64,000 nucleotides of DNA from Acridotheres tristis (lineage: Eukaryota > Chordata > Aves > Passeriformes > Sturnidae), in the NCBI GenBank assembly GCA_037013685.1, contig CM072899.1:12504479-12568478 (forward strand). Direction: 5' to 3'. Positions within the stretch are counted from its first letter, which is position 1; each line of letters begins with the position of its first letter. The notes under the pieces are model-generated. The model saw nothing but the letters and a program-made list of their open reading frames with translations, made no database searches and had not been told where the DNA came from. This document shows positions 13,049 through 25,100 of this stretch, in pieces. The position numbers and the translations under genes are program-made.

Positions 13049-14243
13049 CGATGTTCAAGAGCCTATGTGCCCTGCAAGTGCACAAAACCTTTAAGGATAG
13101 AGTTGGAGCATTAAAACACCCCAACTTTGATTATTCTTGCTTTTACAACCAATCCTATGCTAAACTCCCTCAGCACAAGGCCAGGAGCTGCAAATTCATC
13201 ACCTCAGCTTGTCAAAGATCAAGGAATGCAGGGATTGTTTGCACACTGACTGGTCCTATTGCTTGGAGACAGAAAGAACTGGATCTGACAGATCCAGCTG
13301 AAAGGTGTTTGAGAGAAGAACAGAAGCTGAATCTAAATAGTGTATGGACTCTTTTATATTGCATCTTATTTTTTATTTATGTACTAGGTGAGTTTAGAAT
13401 CATTAGATATTAATTGTGTTAATTAGAAACATAAATTTATGTGGGAGCATTCAGATGCTGACTGAGAAAGGATTCTCATGCAACAAAAAACTCCTCTGGA
13501 AAAGAAATAAATGTAACTTATTTAGCTGAATTTGGTTTGGACTTTACGGTAAAAGTTTGCAAAAGTTTCAATGTATTTCACTGTTCTAGATTCCAGTTAC
13601 TGGTCCTCTCCTTTGCCTTCCAAAAAGGGGAAGGAAGAAGGTTAAATAAAGACAGAGTAAATACCGGTCCTCAAACAAAGCTGTGCTAATCCTTGTCCTT
13701 ACAGCATCCCGTACATGCACACCCATTTCCTGTTGTTAATGTTAAACACATTGAATATAACTTTCATTTCATTGTTCACTTCAGTGTTTCTTTTACATTA
13801 CATTGACTGGAAAATCTCCAGTCCATCACAACAAGCAGTGCAGAAGCAGAGCCTGCTGGCTGTGGCGAGGGGAGGCTGCCAAGGAGCTGCCATTTTGGCC
13901 AGCAGAGATGTGATGACTCTTGGAAGTGCTTGAAAAGTGTGAAAGTCATCAGAGATGACCTCACCTCAATTGCAGTTTCTGCTGTGCTGTAACAGAGCAG
14001 TCTGTTTTTTCATTTGTTTGCTTTCTTTGGAATATCAGGAACAAGCAAGTTCTGTTGCTAACACCCGTATCCAGGGCTCCTGCCAGCTGAATGTGTGCAG
14101 GGTGGGAAGCTGGACTGTCCTCGTTGTGTCCCAGGCTCAGTGCAGTGGGGTCATCTCTGGTCATTTCTCCTTAAAAGCAATAATGTTAAGGATTTTGTGT
14201 TACTCTTGAGAAAATGGAACCTGGAATGTCTCTGGTATTCCAA

Positions 14244-14257
14244 ACAGTAGAGGGCAG
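14244..14257 (+). promoter_or_regulatory. Candidate CTCF binding motif
   Basis: ACAGTAGAGGGCAG matches the CTCF core CCASYAGRKGGCRS at 13 of 14 positions; the mismatch is the first base. The invariant AG and GGC bases are present. This is a motif match only. A 14-base motif of this looseness occurs by chance across a genome, so binding is not shown. Confidence 0.35.
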
Positions 14258-16133
14258 TGGAAATACACATGGAAATTAGTTTTATTATAACACCAAATAA
14301 TTTTTGATTGCAAGTTCCTTTTGCCAATATGAAGAACTCTGATACTGAAATGCAAGGTAGCAGGTTCTGGTCTTTAAAAAACATTTTGTGTTAGAATTCA
14401 CTATTCTGAGATTATCGTCTCCAAAAGCATATGTGATGCATTATTCAGCTGAAAAAAGCATCATGCTCTGGAGAAACTTGTTTTAAGATGTTTTTGTGTG
14501 CCCATCCCTCAAACTCTTGTCAGTGGTACAGCCATGGAAGTGGGAGATGAACAAGGAGACTCACTGGTGTTGGCATGAAGGCGAGTGACAGCCTGTGGTA
14601 AAGGAAAAGAGGGCTGACCTTTCAAGGTGGTGGAGGATGCATCTCTTTCTGAAAGGGCTTAAACTCTGGTGAATGAATGTCACATTTTTTGTGAAATTCT
14701 AATTGGTTATCTTGGAACCAAGCCCTATATTCAACAGGAAATGCAGATATTACTTGCTGGGGACTGCAGACAGAGCTGTTTGGTGATTAATATGTCACAT
14801 TCTGCTATACAGATTTTGTAGAATAGTGCATTATATCAGCCAGGCTCAAGATCTTTGCTTTTATTTGATTTTATTTTTTTTTTTGGTGTCATCTCCACCT
14901 GTATTTCATTTTAGATGTTTGAATGCCAGTGCAGCAGGAGTGTGATATGATGGAAAGTGTGTCCTCTCGTGCAAGGCTTTACTCTTTTTTCAGTATCAGT
15001 ATCATTCTGGCTTGAAGCTGGGTAATGCAACACCACTGCTGTCTCTTCTGGTTCCCTTCTGAATTCTGCTTGGTGGGATTATAGCCCATCACCTGTGACA
15101 GGAAATCTTAAATTAGTGATTATTCAACTAACCTTAGCAGAAGGTTATTAATCTCTTGCCTAGTAATTAAGCTGGATCCAAGGCATATTTCATTAACTGA
15201 GTAATAACACCAGGTAAGAAAAATGCTGAAGTTTTTAGACTTTCCTCTTATATTAGGAAGGCTAAACTGAAATGTTTTAACTTTTCTGTTTGCTGGCTGT
15301 GTCATCTGTTGAACTTTTGGAAACATTTTAAATTAGCCAGGAGAATTGAAACATCCAAGCAGTCCAGTTTGTAGTTTTTTCTATGTCCTAGCTCCCTTTT
15401 TGCATTCCTCTTAACATCTCTTTTGTACTATTTGTGCCTCATCACTGGACTCCTGCTGGGAGCTTTATAATTTTGAGTGCATTTGAATGTGATTTGAAAT
15501 GGAAGTAGTGAAAACTTAAAGCAGATCTCATAACACAAGAGCAACAGCAGATGGAATTTTTGGAGTCATTAAAAGAATAAATATGGTCTTAGCAAGTGGT
15601 ACTTTTGAGGGATTTTTAAAGACAGATGTGTTGGTTGGATGGGTGTGGATGCACTGACAAACTACAAAGAAAAAAAAGGAGAATTGTAGTGTCTGATTAT
15701 TCTTTGGAACTTACCAGCTTCTGTACATGTTAGAGATTTAAGAATTAGAAGGGTGCTTAGTAGTGCACATCTATATTTGAGTATATATATGTGGATGATA
15801 CTGATAAAAAGTTTTTACACATTAAGAGAATTTATAAGCTAACTGGATTAAAAAAAAAAAAACTTGTATAAAAACAGTGTGACTAGAAATTCCCATGGAA
15901 GTCTGGATTATTGTTGTGATTTGATGTCTTTCTACAAAGAAATGATGTTGTGCTCCTGCCTTATTCCGAGCTGCTTTGACACTGGCTGTGAATCCTGGGG
16001 CATCATCAGGCTGTGGGTGGGAAGGTTCCTTGGAGATGTAGAGGTGCTCTCAGCTGGCTCAGGAGATACTGATTGCTTTTTAAAATTAAAAGGAAAAAAA
16101 ATCATGCAATAATGCTGCTTTTCATGCAGATGT

Positions 16134-16163
16134 AATCCACCCTTTGAAAATCCACCCTTTGAA
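16134..16163. repeat. Perfect 15-bp tandem duplication
   Basis: The unit AATCCACCCTTTGAA occurs twice in succession with no mismatch (16134-16148 and 16149-16163). The identity suggests a recent replication-slippage event. No function is evident. Confidence 0.9.
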
Positions 16164-16470
16164 GTGTGGTTTAAACCTGGACTGTGATGTTTGACTTTTT
16201 ATTAAGTATTTGATCAATTTTCTCTTGTCCTTCCGCATTAATCCCTTTTGATTTTATTTTTGCTCTACTTGATCTCTTCAAATTGTTTTTCTTTGGGTAG
16301 TTTTGTTTTTTAATTTAGTCTGATACAGATATTGTCCCTGATAAAAGTGTACCATAAACTAGAGAGGAGCAATGAATCCCTTCCTGCCTTTTTCTCAACA
16401 GTAAAAATGATACAAAGCTTTGTTAGGTAAATGGTATTCCCTTTTCTGTATTACTGCAAAGTACAAATTC

Positions 16471-16542
16471 ATGTGTATATACACTTGTTATATGCATATG
16501 TATATATTTTTATATATGTTTGTGTATGTGTATATATATGCA
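16471..16542. repeat. TA/TG-alternating simple-sequence tract
   Basis: About 70 bases alternate pyrimidine and purine (TGTATATACAC, ATATGCATATG, TATATATATGC) with a few interruptions. This is a degenerate dinucleotide microsatellite. The short frames predicted across it are compositional and should be ignored. Confidence 0.8.
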
Positions 16543-19327
16543 CTTCTACTTATTTACATTTATTTAAACCATGTAACTCCATTATTTACAAAGTTAGTTT
16601 CTTCCAATTAGCAGTATTGAAGTGTGTTCAGGTGTATGTTCTGGAAAGACTGTTTTAAAAAATATTTTCATATGAAAACAATCTGGAATACAGACTAATT
16701 CAATGGTTTCTAATTTTTCTTTGTTTTGGACTTTTTGTTTTGGGGGCATGGGAAAAGTCTATTTCATTAGAGTGGATTTCTGTATGAAAAAAGTCTTAAA
16801 GTTGTTTAGTGTTTGGTTTTGAAATGAGTCTGTGTCTGACTAAGAAGGCTAAGGTTATGATGTACCTATGCAAATACATTATCTTGAACTGTTATTTATT
16901 TTGATACCAGTCTATGTTCATAAACATTTCTAAGCATTTAGAATGGAGAGATGATTTAACAAAGTCAGCAACTCTTCTGAAAAGCATTTCCTTCCCCATC
17001 ACAGGATGGGTTTTGTCAAGCTATTTTTGTGCATCATCTCCCAGGTGGTAAAGTATAAATCTGTCATATTGATAATTAAAGCCCTGTGATGGAGACTATG
17101 TTAATCCAGCCTTCCTTATAGCAATGTCTTATTGCTCTAATTCCTCTAATGAAAGCATTACTTTAATATATAATTGGATATCTTACCTTCTCATCTCCTG
17201 TGAGATAATTATGGAGAGCAACTCTTTCCTGCTATGTTAAGGCCAGGAAGTGTCCTGTCTCTGTAACTGTGGATGTAGGCACAGCCTTTTAGGCAACAGT
17301 ATCACAAACATTAGGATTCAAAATGATGATACAAACAGCTTTTTCAGCCTAGAGATACATGTTCAGCTGCAGGTAATGCACCTGTGTGGTCAGGCAGAAA
17401 ACACAGACACATTTCTGATCAGAACGTGTACTTGCTACTATTTTCATGCAGGTGTGTACCCATTTTTTAAGGTCTCTAAATGCTGTGCAAAAAATACAGT
17501 TGTCAAAGTGTTCCAAGCTTTCCTGCTTTCCCAGCAAGGCAAACAGCATCATAACATTTTTCAGTTTAGTTTGGTTCCCATACATAGAGATTCTAATAAA
17601 GAGATGGCATTTGTCCATTGCTCATAGCCCAGGGGTGAGTTACAGTGTTGTGTGTTCAGCGTGTCACACAGTGCTGCAGTGGGACATTCTCATGTCAGAG
17701 TGTGCTGGGGATGCTGAGGGAGCAGGGCTGCAGTGAGGACAGTGTCCCCTTGCTGTGGGACACTGCAGTGCTTCCTCACCCAGCCCTGCCCTGGCTGAGC
17801 TTCTGGGCTGTTTGTTGAGAGGTTTGTGTTGCTTCATGTGCCATGTGAGTTAAAAGATAAAATGGGAGAGCAACAATTAAGGGGTGACTTTGTGGGACGT
17901 GGCAGATTCAGGGGTCAGTTGCATTGTGCTATGACAGCTGAGACAGGACTTGTAACTCCTTTGGGAAAAGATCTTCACAAAGAGCAGGGATTAGTTTAAT
18001 GAGCACCTTATGCTCCCTGCACAATATCCACTGCAATCTTTGCTTCTAATCCACTTACTATGGGCAAAGAAATTTATCTGTGATCTGGCAGCTCGATTAT
18101 TGGATTTTTTTTTTGTCATAGAGTTCTGCCTCCCCCTTATACAATGGTAATAGCACTTGAAACTGTCAGAAATATTAGATCATTAATCTTGCCTGTAATA
18201 GTTAATATTTAACAATTTCTATATGAAATGACTGGTGTTGCATAACATAGAACATAAGGAGTATAATATTCACAAGCTTTCAGATAACATTTTATTCAGT
18301 AGCTTTTATATTAAGTGTGTATTACTTTTCACTTTTCACTAAGTGAGGAATGGTCCTTTGGTTGGCACAGTGAGTATGAGGTAGAGCAAGAGATCTATGT
18401 TGTGGAGACTGTCCAAGCCTTACTCAATCCGTAATTGCTTTTCCTACACTTTACTGATCTTTCCATTGCATTTGGTGTCTACATCACAGTTGATACTGAT
18501 TTGTTCCTCAGGAGTGTGTTGATGTTCAGTTATATAACTGAAGATGTTGCCTCTGAATAAGATATGAGTATTCTAATTCCTGCTGACTCCATTTTGTGCT
18601 GTGCTTTATCTGAATAGCCTTGCCATGGATGCTTGTCCTCATGGCCACTGCTTTGACCATACTATCTCTGTGGTTTGGACCCAGGCACCTGCTTTGAATG
18701 TAGCAGTTAGAAGCTCACACAAGGTTGTTGTGTAAATGATGTCCTGCCTCATTCAAGTTCACTTTAATCCTGTAGCCTTGCCTAGTACATTTGTACTTCA
18801 TATTATGTAATTTATGGTCTCTATTTTCATTAGAGTGGGCCCGTGTTGGAACTGCCACCTTCTGTGTTAATCTGTAGCCATGTAACTGCAGTAAGAATCT
18901 TCTAGCTGGTTGTTTAACAAAGGAGCTGCCTATTTGTTGTGTGTGTGGTCATTTGTCACACTCCGTTAGCAGTGAAATCGAGTCTAAGATGTCAGACTTA
19001 AAGCAGCACCATCCCAAGCATGGATGCAGTTGCATCCTGTCCATCCGTGCACTAGAAGCATCACTTAGTACAGACTCAGGTACACGAGATCCCTGCACCA
19101 TTTTAATTTATCCTTCTCCTGTAGAAAGCTGTATTCTAAATCCAAACACCCTTCATTTTTAGTTAACCTGTGTCCACTGTGTAGGAGGGCTGGTACTTTT
19201 CAGCTTTACAATTTTGTTTTGTGAAGTAAAGACTTGATGTATACTTAAGAAAAATCAATGTATGATTTTTTGAGTACAACTAAAGGATGCATGCATTTGG
19301 CTCCCTAGAATTCTAATTAGATTTGAA

Positions 19328-19348
19328 GAACATGTTTGCAACATGTTC
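19328..19348. promoter_or_regulatory. Candidate p53-family response element
   Basis: Two decamers, GAACATGTTT (19328-19337) and CAACATGTTC (19339-19348), are separated by one base. Against the p53/p63/p73 half-site RRRCWWGYYY the first matches 10 of 10 and the second 9 of 10 (first base C). Both cores are CATG. The site is also a near-perfect palindrome: 9-bp arms GAACATGTT and AACATGTTC around TGC. It lies about 1.7 kb upstream of the long-isoform exon. Binding is inferred from the motif only. Confidence 0.4.
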
Positions 19349-21029
19349 ACTAGAATCTTAGGAGATGTTGCCTTCTGGGCAAAGTACTGACCTGACAGAT
19401 CTCATCCCTGTTTTGTGTTTTTCACAACGAATTCACTTTGCTAGCCCTAGAAAAGTGATTCAGATTAGTTTATCCTATGGGGAAAAGAATAAACTTTCCA
19501 AAAGATTGATACAGGATAAGCAAACATAGTCAGTATTATTTCAGATATTTCTGTTCATAGCTCAGTGTGGTCTGATCCAGAAATTTCTATGTTCTAGTCA
19601 GTCCTTTAACTTGTTGCTAATAATCCATACTGTAACAGTAAAGGGGATTTGATTGTGCTTATTCTGAAGGTGAAGAATTACTTTTCATAAAACACCTCTC
19701 ACTGTAATGTGGTGACAGAACTCATGGTCCAGTTTCTGGATAATAATGATGTTATAACACAGCTGTTGTTGACTTTGAAATTATTGTTTAAAAAAAAAAG
19801 TATCAGAAGTTATTTTCTGAAAAAAAGCGAATTTGTATTTAAATGAGTCAAAGATCTGCTGAAAACTCTGAGTAAACATAAAAGGTTTCAACACCAAGAG
19901 TTTAGTTTTAAAAGAGTATGAAATCAAAATTTCTGGATTTTGTGATAAATATTCCTTATTTTTTTTGATCAAAGAAAGAGTTCTCAGAAACCATATACTT
20001 GACCTAGCAGATTTGAAGTTGGTTCACTGGCTTCACAAGAGCTGGGAGCATGGACGCTGGAGATGGGGGAGGATACAATTTTTCTATGTTTTTTTTTAAA
20101 ATAAAATTACCTTAATTGTGTGCAGCTTCTGCCTTTTAGCTGAGCTTTGGGCATCCCCTAAGCTATGAACTCTGTATGGCATCTGTCTGAGGTTTTTAGT
20201 CTCTAAATTGCTCATCTTTGACTTCTGTAGACTGGAAACTGAATCCCAGCTATAATTATGTGTGACTGCTTATCTCTGGTTGACAGTGGAAGACAATACA
20301 GCTGAATAAATAAGAATCATGTCTTCTGTGACTTCTCTTGTTTCCTGAATCTTCCTGGCCTGGTAGAAAATGCAGAGCTCTGTTAAATGACATTTCATAC
20401 TTATTTGAAGTGCATGAAGGTTAATCTTGTGGTGAACCTGTGAAACAACACGAGGGAGGGCTTGCCATTTGCAAACCCAAAAGCTGAATGTGGAGCAGAA
20501 TGCATCACTGACATGGAGAGTGAAACCTTAACATATGCTAATGTCATTCCTGCAGTACATTTCACCTTTTGTCCTCACCTTTTAGATTGACTGTCTGGGG
20601 ATAGGACTTGATTGCTGAAGGTAGCTTTTGAAAAATCTTAAGTATAGGCTTTCAGCACAAAATATGAGTTTCTCTTCCTGACAGTCTCATTAGTCACAAA
20701 AGTTCATATCAAATGCCAAAGTACAGTTTCTAACTTGAATAATCACTAATGCTTTTAGTTGGAACTAAGTTTCTTAATTCAAGTGAACCTATCTGAGCAG
20801 AAAAAGCACAGAATTTAATTCACTATGTATCAACAGGTAGCTTTTCAACTTGTGAGAAGAGAGTTGATATTCACATACAGGGTGATTATAATGATGAGAG
20901 TAAATTAAATATATATACACACATACATTTATGTGTATGACATTATGATGTCTCCTTGTTTCAGGATCAAGCCAATGGCAGTTGGGACTGGTCATCAAAA
21001 CTGAACTTTCTTTTCATTTTGCTTTATAG

Positions 21030-21092
21030 AAAAAACGGAAAAAGAGTACTCAAGATGAAGATACAATCAGTATCTGCAGCCTGGATACAAGT
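21030..21092 (+). CDS. ARHGEF3: ARHGEF3 alternative N-terminal internal exon (long isoform)
   Basis: This is a 63-nt exon encoding 21 residues, with both boundaries in phase 0. The acceptor is a pyrimidine-rich tract ending TTTATAG and the donor is AGT|GTGAGT. The product begins with the basic patch KKRKK, then STQDEDT, then ISICSLDTS. Spliced to the exon at 58940 it reads ...SLDTS-EPSNKRV. The paralogue NET1 has a very similar segment just before its own EPSNKRV: a KRKRR patch, an acidic run and SLSSLDLK. That, the matching phase and the strand support membership of ARHGEF3. The basic patch could act as a nuclear localisation signal, as the NET1 N-terminus does; this is inference. The transcript using it skips the exon at 48805. 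Its first exon is not confidently located. Confidence 0.83.
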
Positions 21093-22070
21093 GTGAGTAA
21101 CTTAATTTTCTTTTTTGCCCTCCCTCTCTACCCCCTTAATCTAGAATATGGCTGTTAGGAGTATTCTGAAATAAGCCTGATCCATCCTCTCAGCTGTGTT
21201 GTTTTCATACATAACATGAATAGCTTGTTCTGCTTGTTATGAAAAAAACGTGTGTTGTATTACTGCTCTCATTTTCTGTATTCAACCTTTAAAAGAAAAA
21301 TGAAGACATAATGACAGTAAAGCATTGACTCTTTTATTAGTAAATAATTAACATGATAAAAGGGCTTTGTGAATGCAGGATTTAAATACAGACCTTTTAT
21401 ACTGTTGAATGGGTTTATGAGAAATTCCATTTCAGTTGTCAGTGGTAGTTAATGCAAGCTGTAAGAACCAAACTTTCTGTTGACTATGGCAGGTGTTGAA
21501 TCAAAGTATTAATGAGGGTAATTATGCAGTAAACTGAAATGTGTGTTGTTTTTCCTGTAAACTTGTGACACAAAGGTACACTTGAAGTTATGATTTCAAA
21601 TCCCTGGAACTAAAATAGAAGTAGGAAAATTTGCAATTCCTCCTATTCAGTGTTTTCATCAAGATTTGCAGTGTTCTATTTACAGTCAGCTGTTGAACTG
21701 GTTTTCCTTTTCTGTAGGCCTCTCACGTAGTACAGACGGAAAAAGTAATGGAAAAAATAGAGAATAAACACAGCTTTTAAAAACAGTTTTATTTATTAGC
21801 AAGTGTCAAACCTAGTGCTGTGGTTTCTTTAATGATCAGATGTTAATTTTGGTTTGAAGTATACGTGTTCTTTGAAGCATTAATTACATTAAAGGGCTCA
21901 CCTGCCTGGATGGCTGCAGACAAACACAAGCTCTAGCAGGCACTTCAAGTGAGCTGGGTAGAATCCAACACTATTCTGGAAATCATAAACCCACAGTAGC
22001 CTGACCTTGTCTGTGAGCTGATACTTTAATGTTAGTTCATCCCATCAGACCTTACATTGGGCCCAACTTC

Positions 22071-22109
22071 AAAGGAATTGTTATTCCTTTAAAGGAGTTT
22101 TAAAGGAAT
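22071..22109. repeat. Alternating inverted/direct repeat (A-B-A)
   Basis: AAAGGAAT (22071-22078), its reverse complement ATTCCTTT (22083-22090) and a second AAAGGAAT (22102-22109) occur in order. The middle copy can pair with either neighbour, with loops of 4 or 11 bases. The flanking bases (AAAGGAATTGTT repeated) also suggest a local duplication. No family is recognised. Confidence 0.75.
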
Positions 22110-25100
22110 TGTTGTTCTTCAGGGAAAATTTGAAATTGTTGCCTATTTATTATTATTTTGGACAAATTGATCATTTTTGGATGCTTAACTCTGGTCTGGG
22201 ATGGAAAATGCTGGGTTTAACTACTTTTATGTTTTTGGAAAAAGTGTGTATTTTATTCTTCTATGATTAAGACAATTAGGTAAAAATCCCTTGTGTAGAA
22301 TCTGTTATTCTGCTGTAGAAATACCTGATGAATAGAGCTTCTCCTTTGGCTAATAGCTAAAGATTTAAATACTGCTAGAAAGGGACAGTTTCTGCTAATA
22401 GAAGAGCTCCTGGAGGAGGATGATGTAATGTGATCTTAACTCTGAGTTTGCCCCATGGAAATGCAGACAGAGCACTGAGCAAAATGAGGTTTGTGGTTTA
22501 CTGATGAGCAATAGATACAGCAATAATAACAGCAACGTCCTTCATTTGCAGTTATTAAATACCACTTAAAACTTATAAAATATTATTTTCTTGGTACTGC
22601 TATTCTGTGTAACTATTTTTATTAGCAAGACAAACATGAATCAGAGAAGAGATAAAGTAATTCACTAAATGTTGATCTATAAGACAATGACTAATAAAAC
22701 TATTGAATTTGGATTTTCATTAAAAGATTTGTAAATCCCTACTTTAGAGGGATCTTGTCAATAAAATGTGTGAAGGGCTGTTAAGAAAACGATTCCCACT
22801 GTCATCAGTGCAGAACTTCACTGTTTAAATTAAATGCACACTGGAGTCTGTACAGGAAAATAGAGGTGAGAAGTGAATGAGTGAAGAAGTTTGAATCTTT
22901 CCTTACAGTGCTTCAGAATCACTCAGGTCAACAGGGTGGGGAATATCCCATGAAGATATAAAGGGTATGCCTTGTATCTTGAAGAATGATCAGTTTATTT
23001 AAATGTACAGTTTATATAAATATTAGATTTTTTATCTGTTTTTTTACTTGAGATAACTTCAAGCCTGTTACCCCTTTTTTCTGTTACCAGGAAGTGCTGG
23101 TTGATTTATGCTGTACAGACTATATTATCTCTTTGTCTTTGAAACTTACTTTACCCTGAACTCTTCTACATAGCAATGCTACAGGTTCCTGTTCAGCATG
23201 TGATACAAGCTGTGCCCTCACCACTGACAGGACTTGCTGTTAAGGCCAGTTTGCCTCTGGCTGTGACAGGAGACTTAAACTGTCATGGTGACTGGCTTGG
23301 AGAGGGTAAGTGCCTGTGGTTAAGAAAGTGAGCCTGGCATGTGAATTCAGAACAACACCCTCAGGTTTTTTAACTTCAGGTCATGGTTCAAGTATGCCCA
23401 TCAAAACTTGATGCTCTTGACATTAAAACAAGTTGGGCAGGAAGAGCTGACCTTTTCTCATGAATTGTGTTCCTGCCAATTAGATTATCAGCCCCTCAGG
23501 TAAAGGAGGACTATTCTCCTTTGTGAGCCTCCTGGACATGCAAATAAGCTTTTATTTTTCCTTTCATGTCATATTTTTCTTATGATTAATGATTAAGACA
23601 TTGCTGAGGATGCAACTGGACTGAATACCAAGTGTCTCATGTGATTAGAAAATATTGAAAGGTCTTCTAATTGCACTGTGGAATGTTGTAGCACAAAAGG
23701 GATGGCTGGAATCCAGCAGTCCATGGCTGAATACTTACCTGTAGAGGCATTTTGTTCTCTGCGTGTGCTTAAATGCTATTTATATTGAGTAGAGATGTGT
23801 CTTCTTGTGACATTATAGGTAATTCAAGATTTCTGTTACCAGGCAGAGAGTTGACTCTTCTGTTCTCATGTTTGTGATGGCAAATTTCAAAAAGATGGAA
23901 AATGTCAAAAATAATCAGTTCATACCTCACAGAAACCAGCTGTGGTGGTGTTATGCAAGGTCACTTTTCCTTTCTCTGTTGTTCTCCACTCCTCACATAC
24001 AGGGTAACTTATTCCCAAAAATGGAGAGGGGGCTGAAGAAAGTGGTGAGGAGAAGTGCTTAGAATAATTAAAAGTTTGGAACAGCTGATTTAAAAAACAG
24101 TCAAACATACTGGAACTTATATAAACTGAAATCAAATATCTTGGGAGCAAATTGGCATGTAATCAGTTCCATGAGAAGTGGTCTGTGTAAGGTTATTCCT
24201 TCTCTTGGGACTAAGGGCACAAAATGAAGCTGTTTGTAGGTTCCTACCAAAGCAAAAGTGATGCCATTTCACCTACCACACAGTGGCATCATTCTGGCAC
24301 AGGGTGTTGTGGATACCAAAAGTTTTGCAGGAGTTCAAAAAACAAATAGGATAAATTCATGGAAGAAAAAACCTTCAGGAGCTGTTAAACTGAGTGAAGC
24401 CGTCCATGGGAGGAAGCTCTTGAAGTTGCATATTTCTGAGTCTGCAAGAGCAAACGATGTCACTAGGTGTTGACTCTGCTTTCACACACTTCCCTGGACA
24501 GCTTTTTTTCACTATTGCTAGGGAAATGGTGCTGTTCTGAGATCCATCCTTAGCCTGTCATGGCCATTCTCAGGAGACTTTGATTAGCCCAATGCAGCAC
24601 CTCCGTTTCTTCCAAGCAATGACAGTTTTGAAATTACTTAATGAGGGCTCTATTCTTAATTGGAGTCTTTGGATTATACCATGATGTAAATAGTTAAATG
24701 TTAGTTGCTTTGTCTAGCAAGTCTCTCATGCCCTTGAAAAGATATGCCAAATTGTTTATATGTGTGTCTTCAATGAATGCATTTATTTTCTAGGCCTAAG
24801 AATAGGAAAATTTGAATGTGTATGTTCTCTATTCTGATTTTAGATTTTCACTGGGATAAAGGTAGATCATTAAATTTTGACAGATAATAAATCTTTCAAG
24901 TTGTGTAGTAAAATTGGTTATTTTTTATTGAATATTGTATGTATTTAACAAATCAGTGTTTTAGGCTGTCCTGTGCAGCACACTGTCTGGTTTGCATGAG
25001 ATGAATCACTGCTGGTCTGATCAGCTCCCCAGCTCCCTGAGCTGCTGATGTGAAAAGCCCGTGGTGCATTCACTCTGCACTGGTTTCACTGGTTTCACCT

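Larger units (their letters stand above)
13049..21029. other. Non-coding stretch upstream of the long-isoform exon
   Basis: No coding exon was recognised between the CR1 copy and the acceptor at 21028-21029. Visible content includes a CTCF-like motif at 14244-14257, a perfect 15-bp tandem duplication at 16134-16163, a TA/TG-alternating tract at 16471-16542, and a p53-type palindrome at 19328-19348. It ends in a good polypyrimidine tract and TATAG acceptor. Most likely it is intron of the long ARHGEF3 transcript. Confidence 0.6.
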
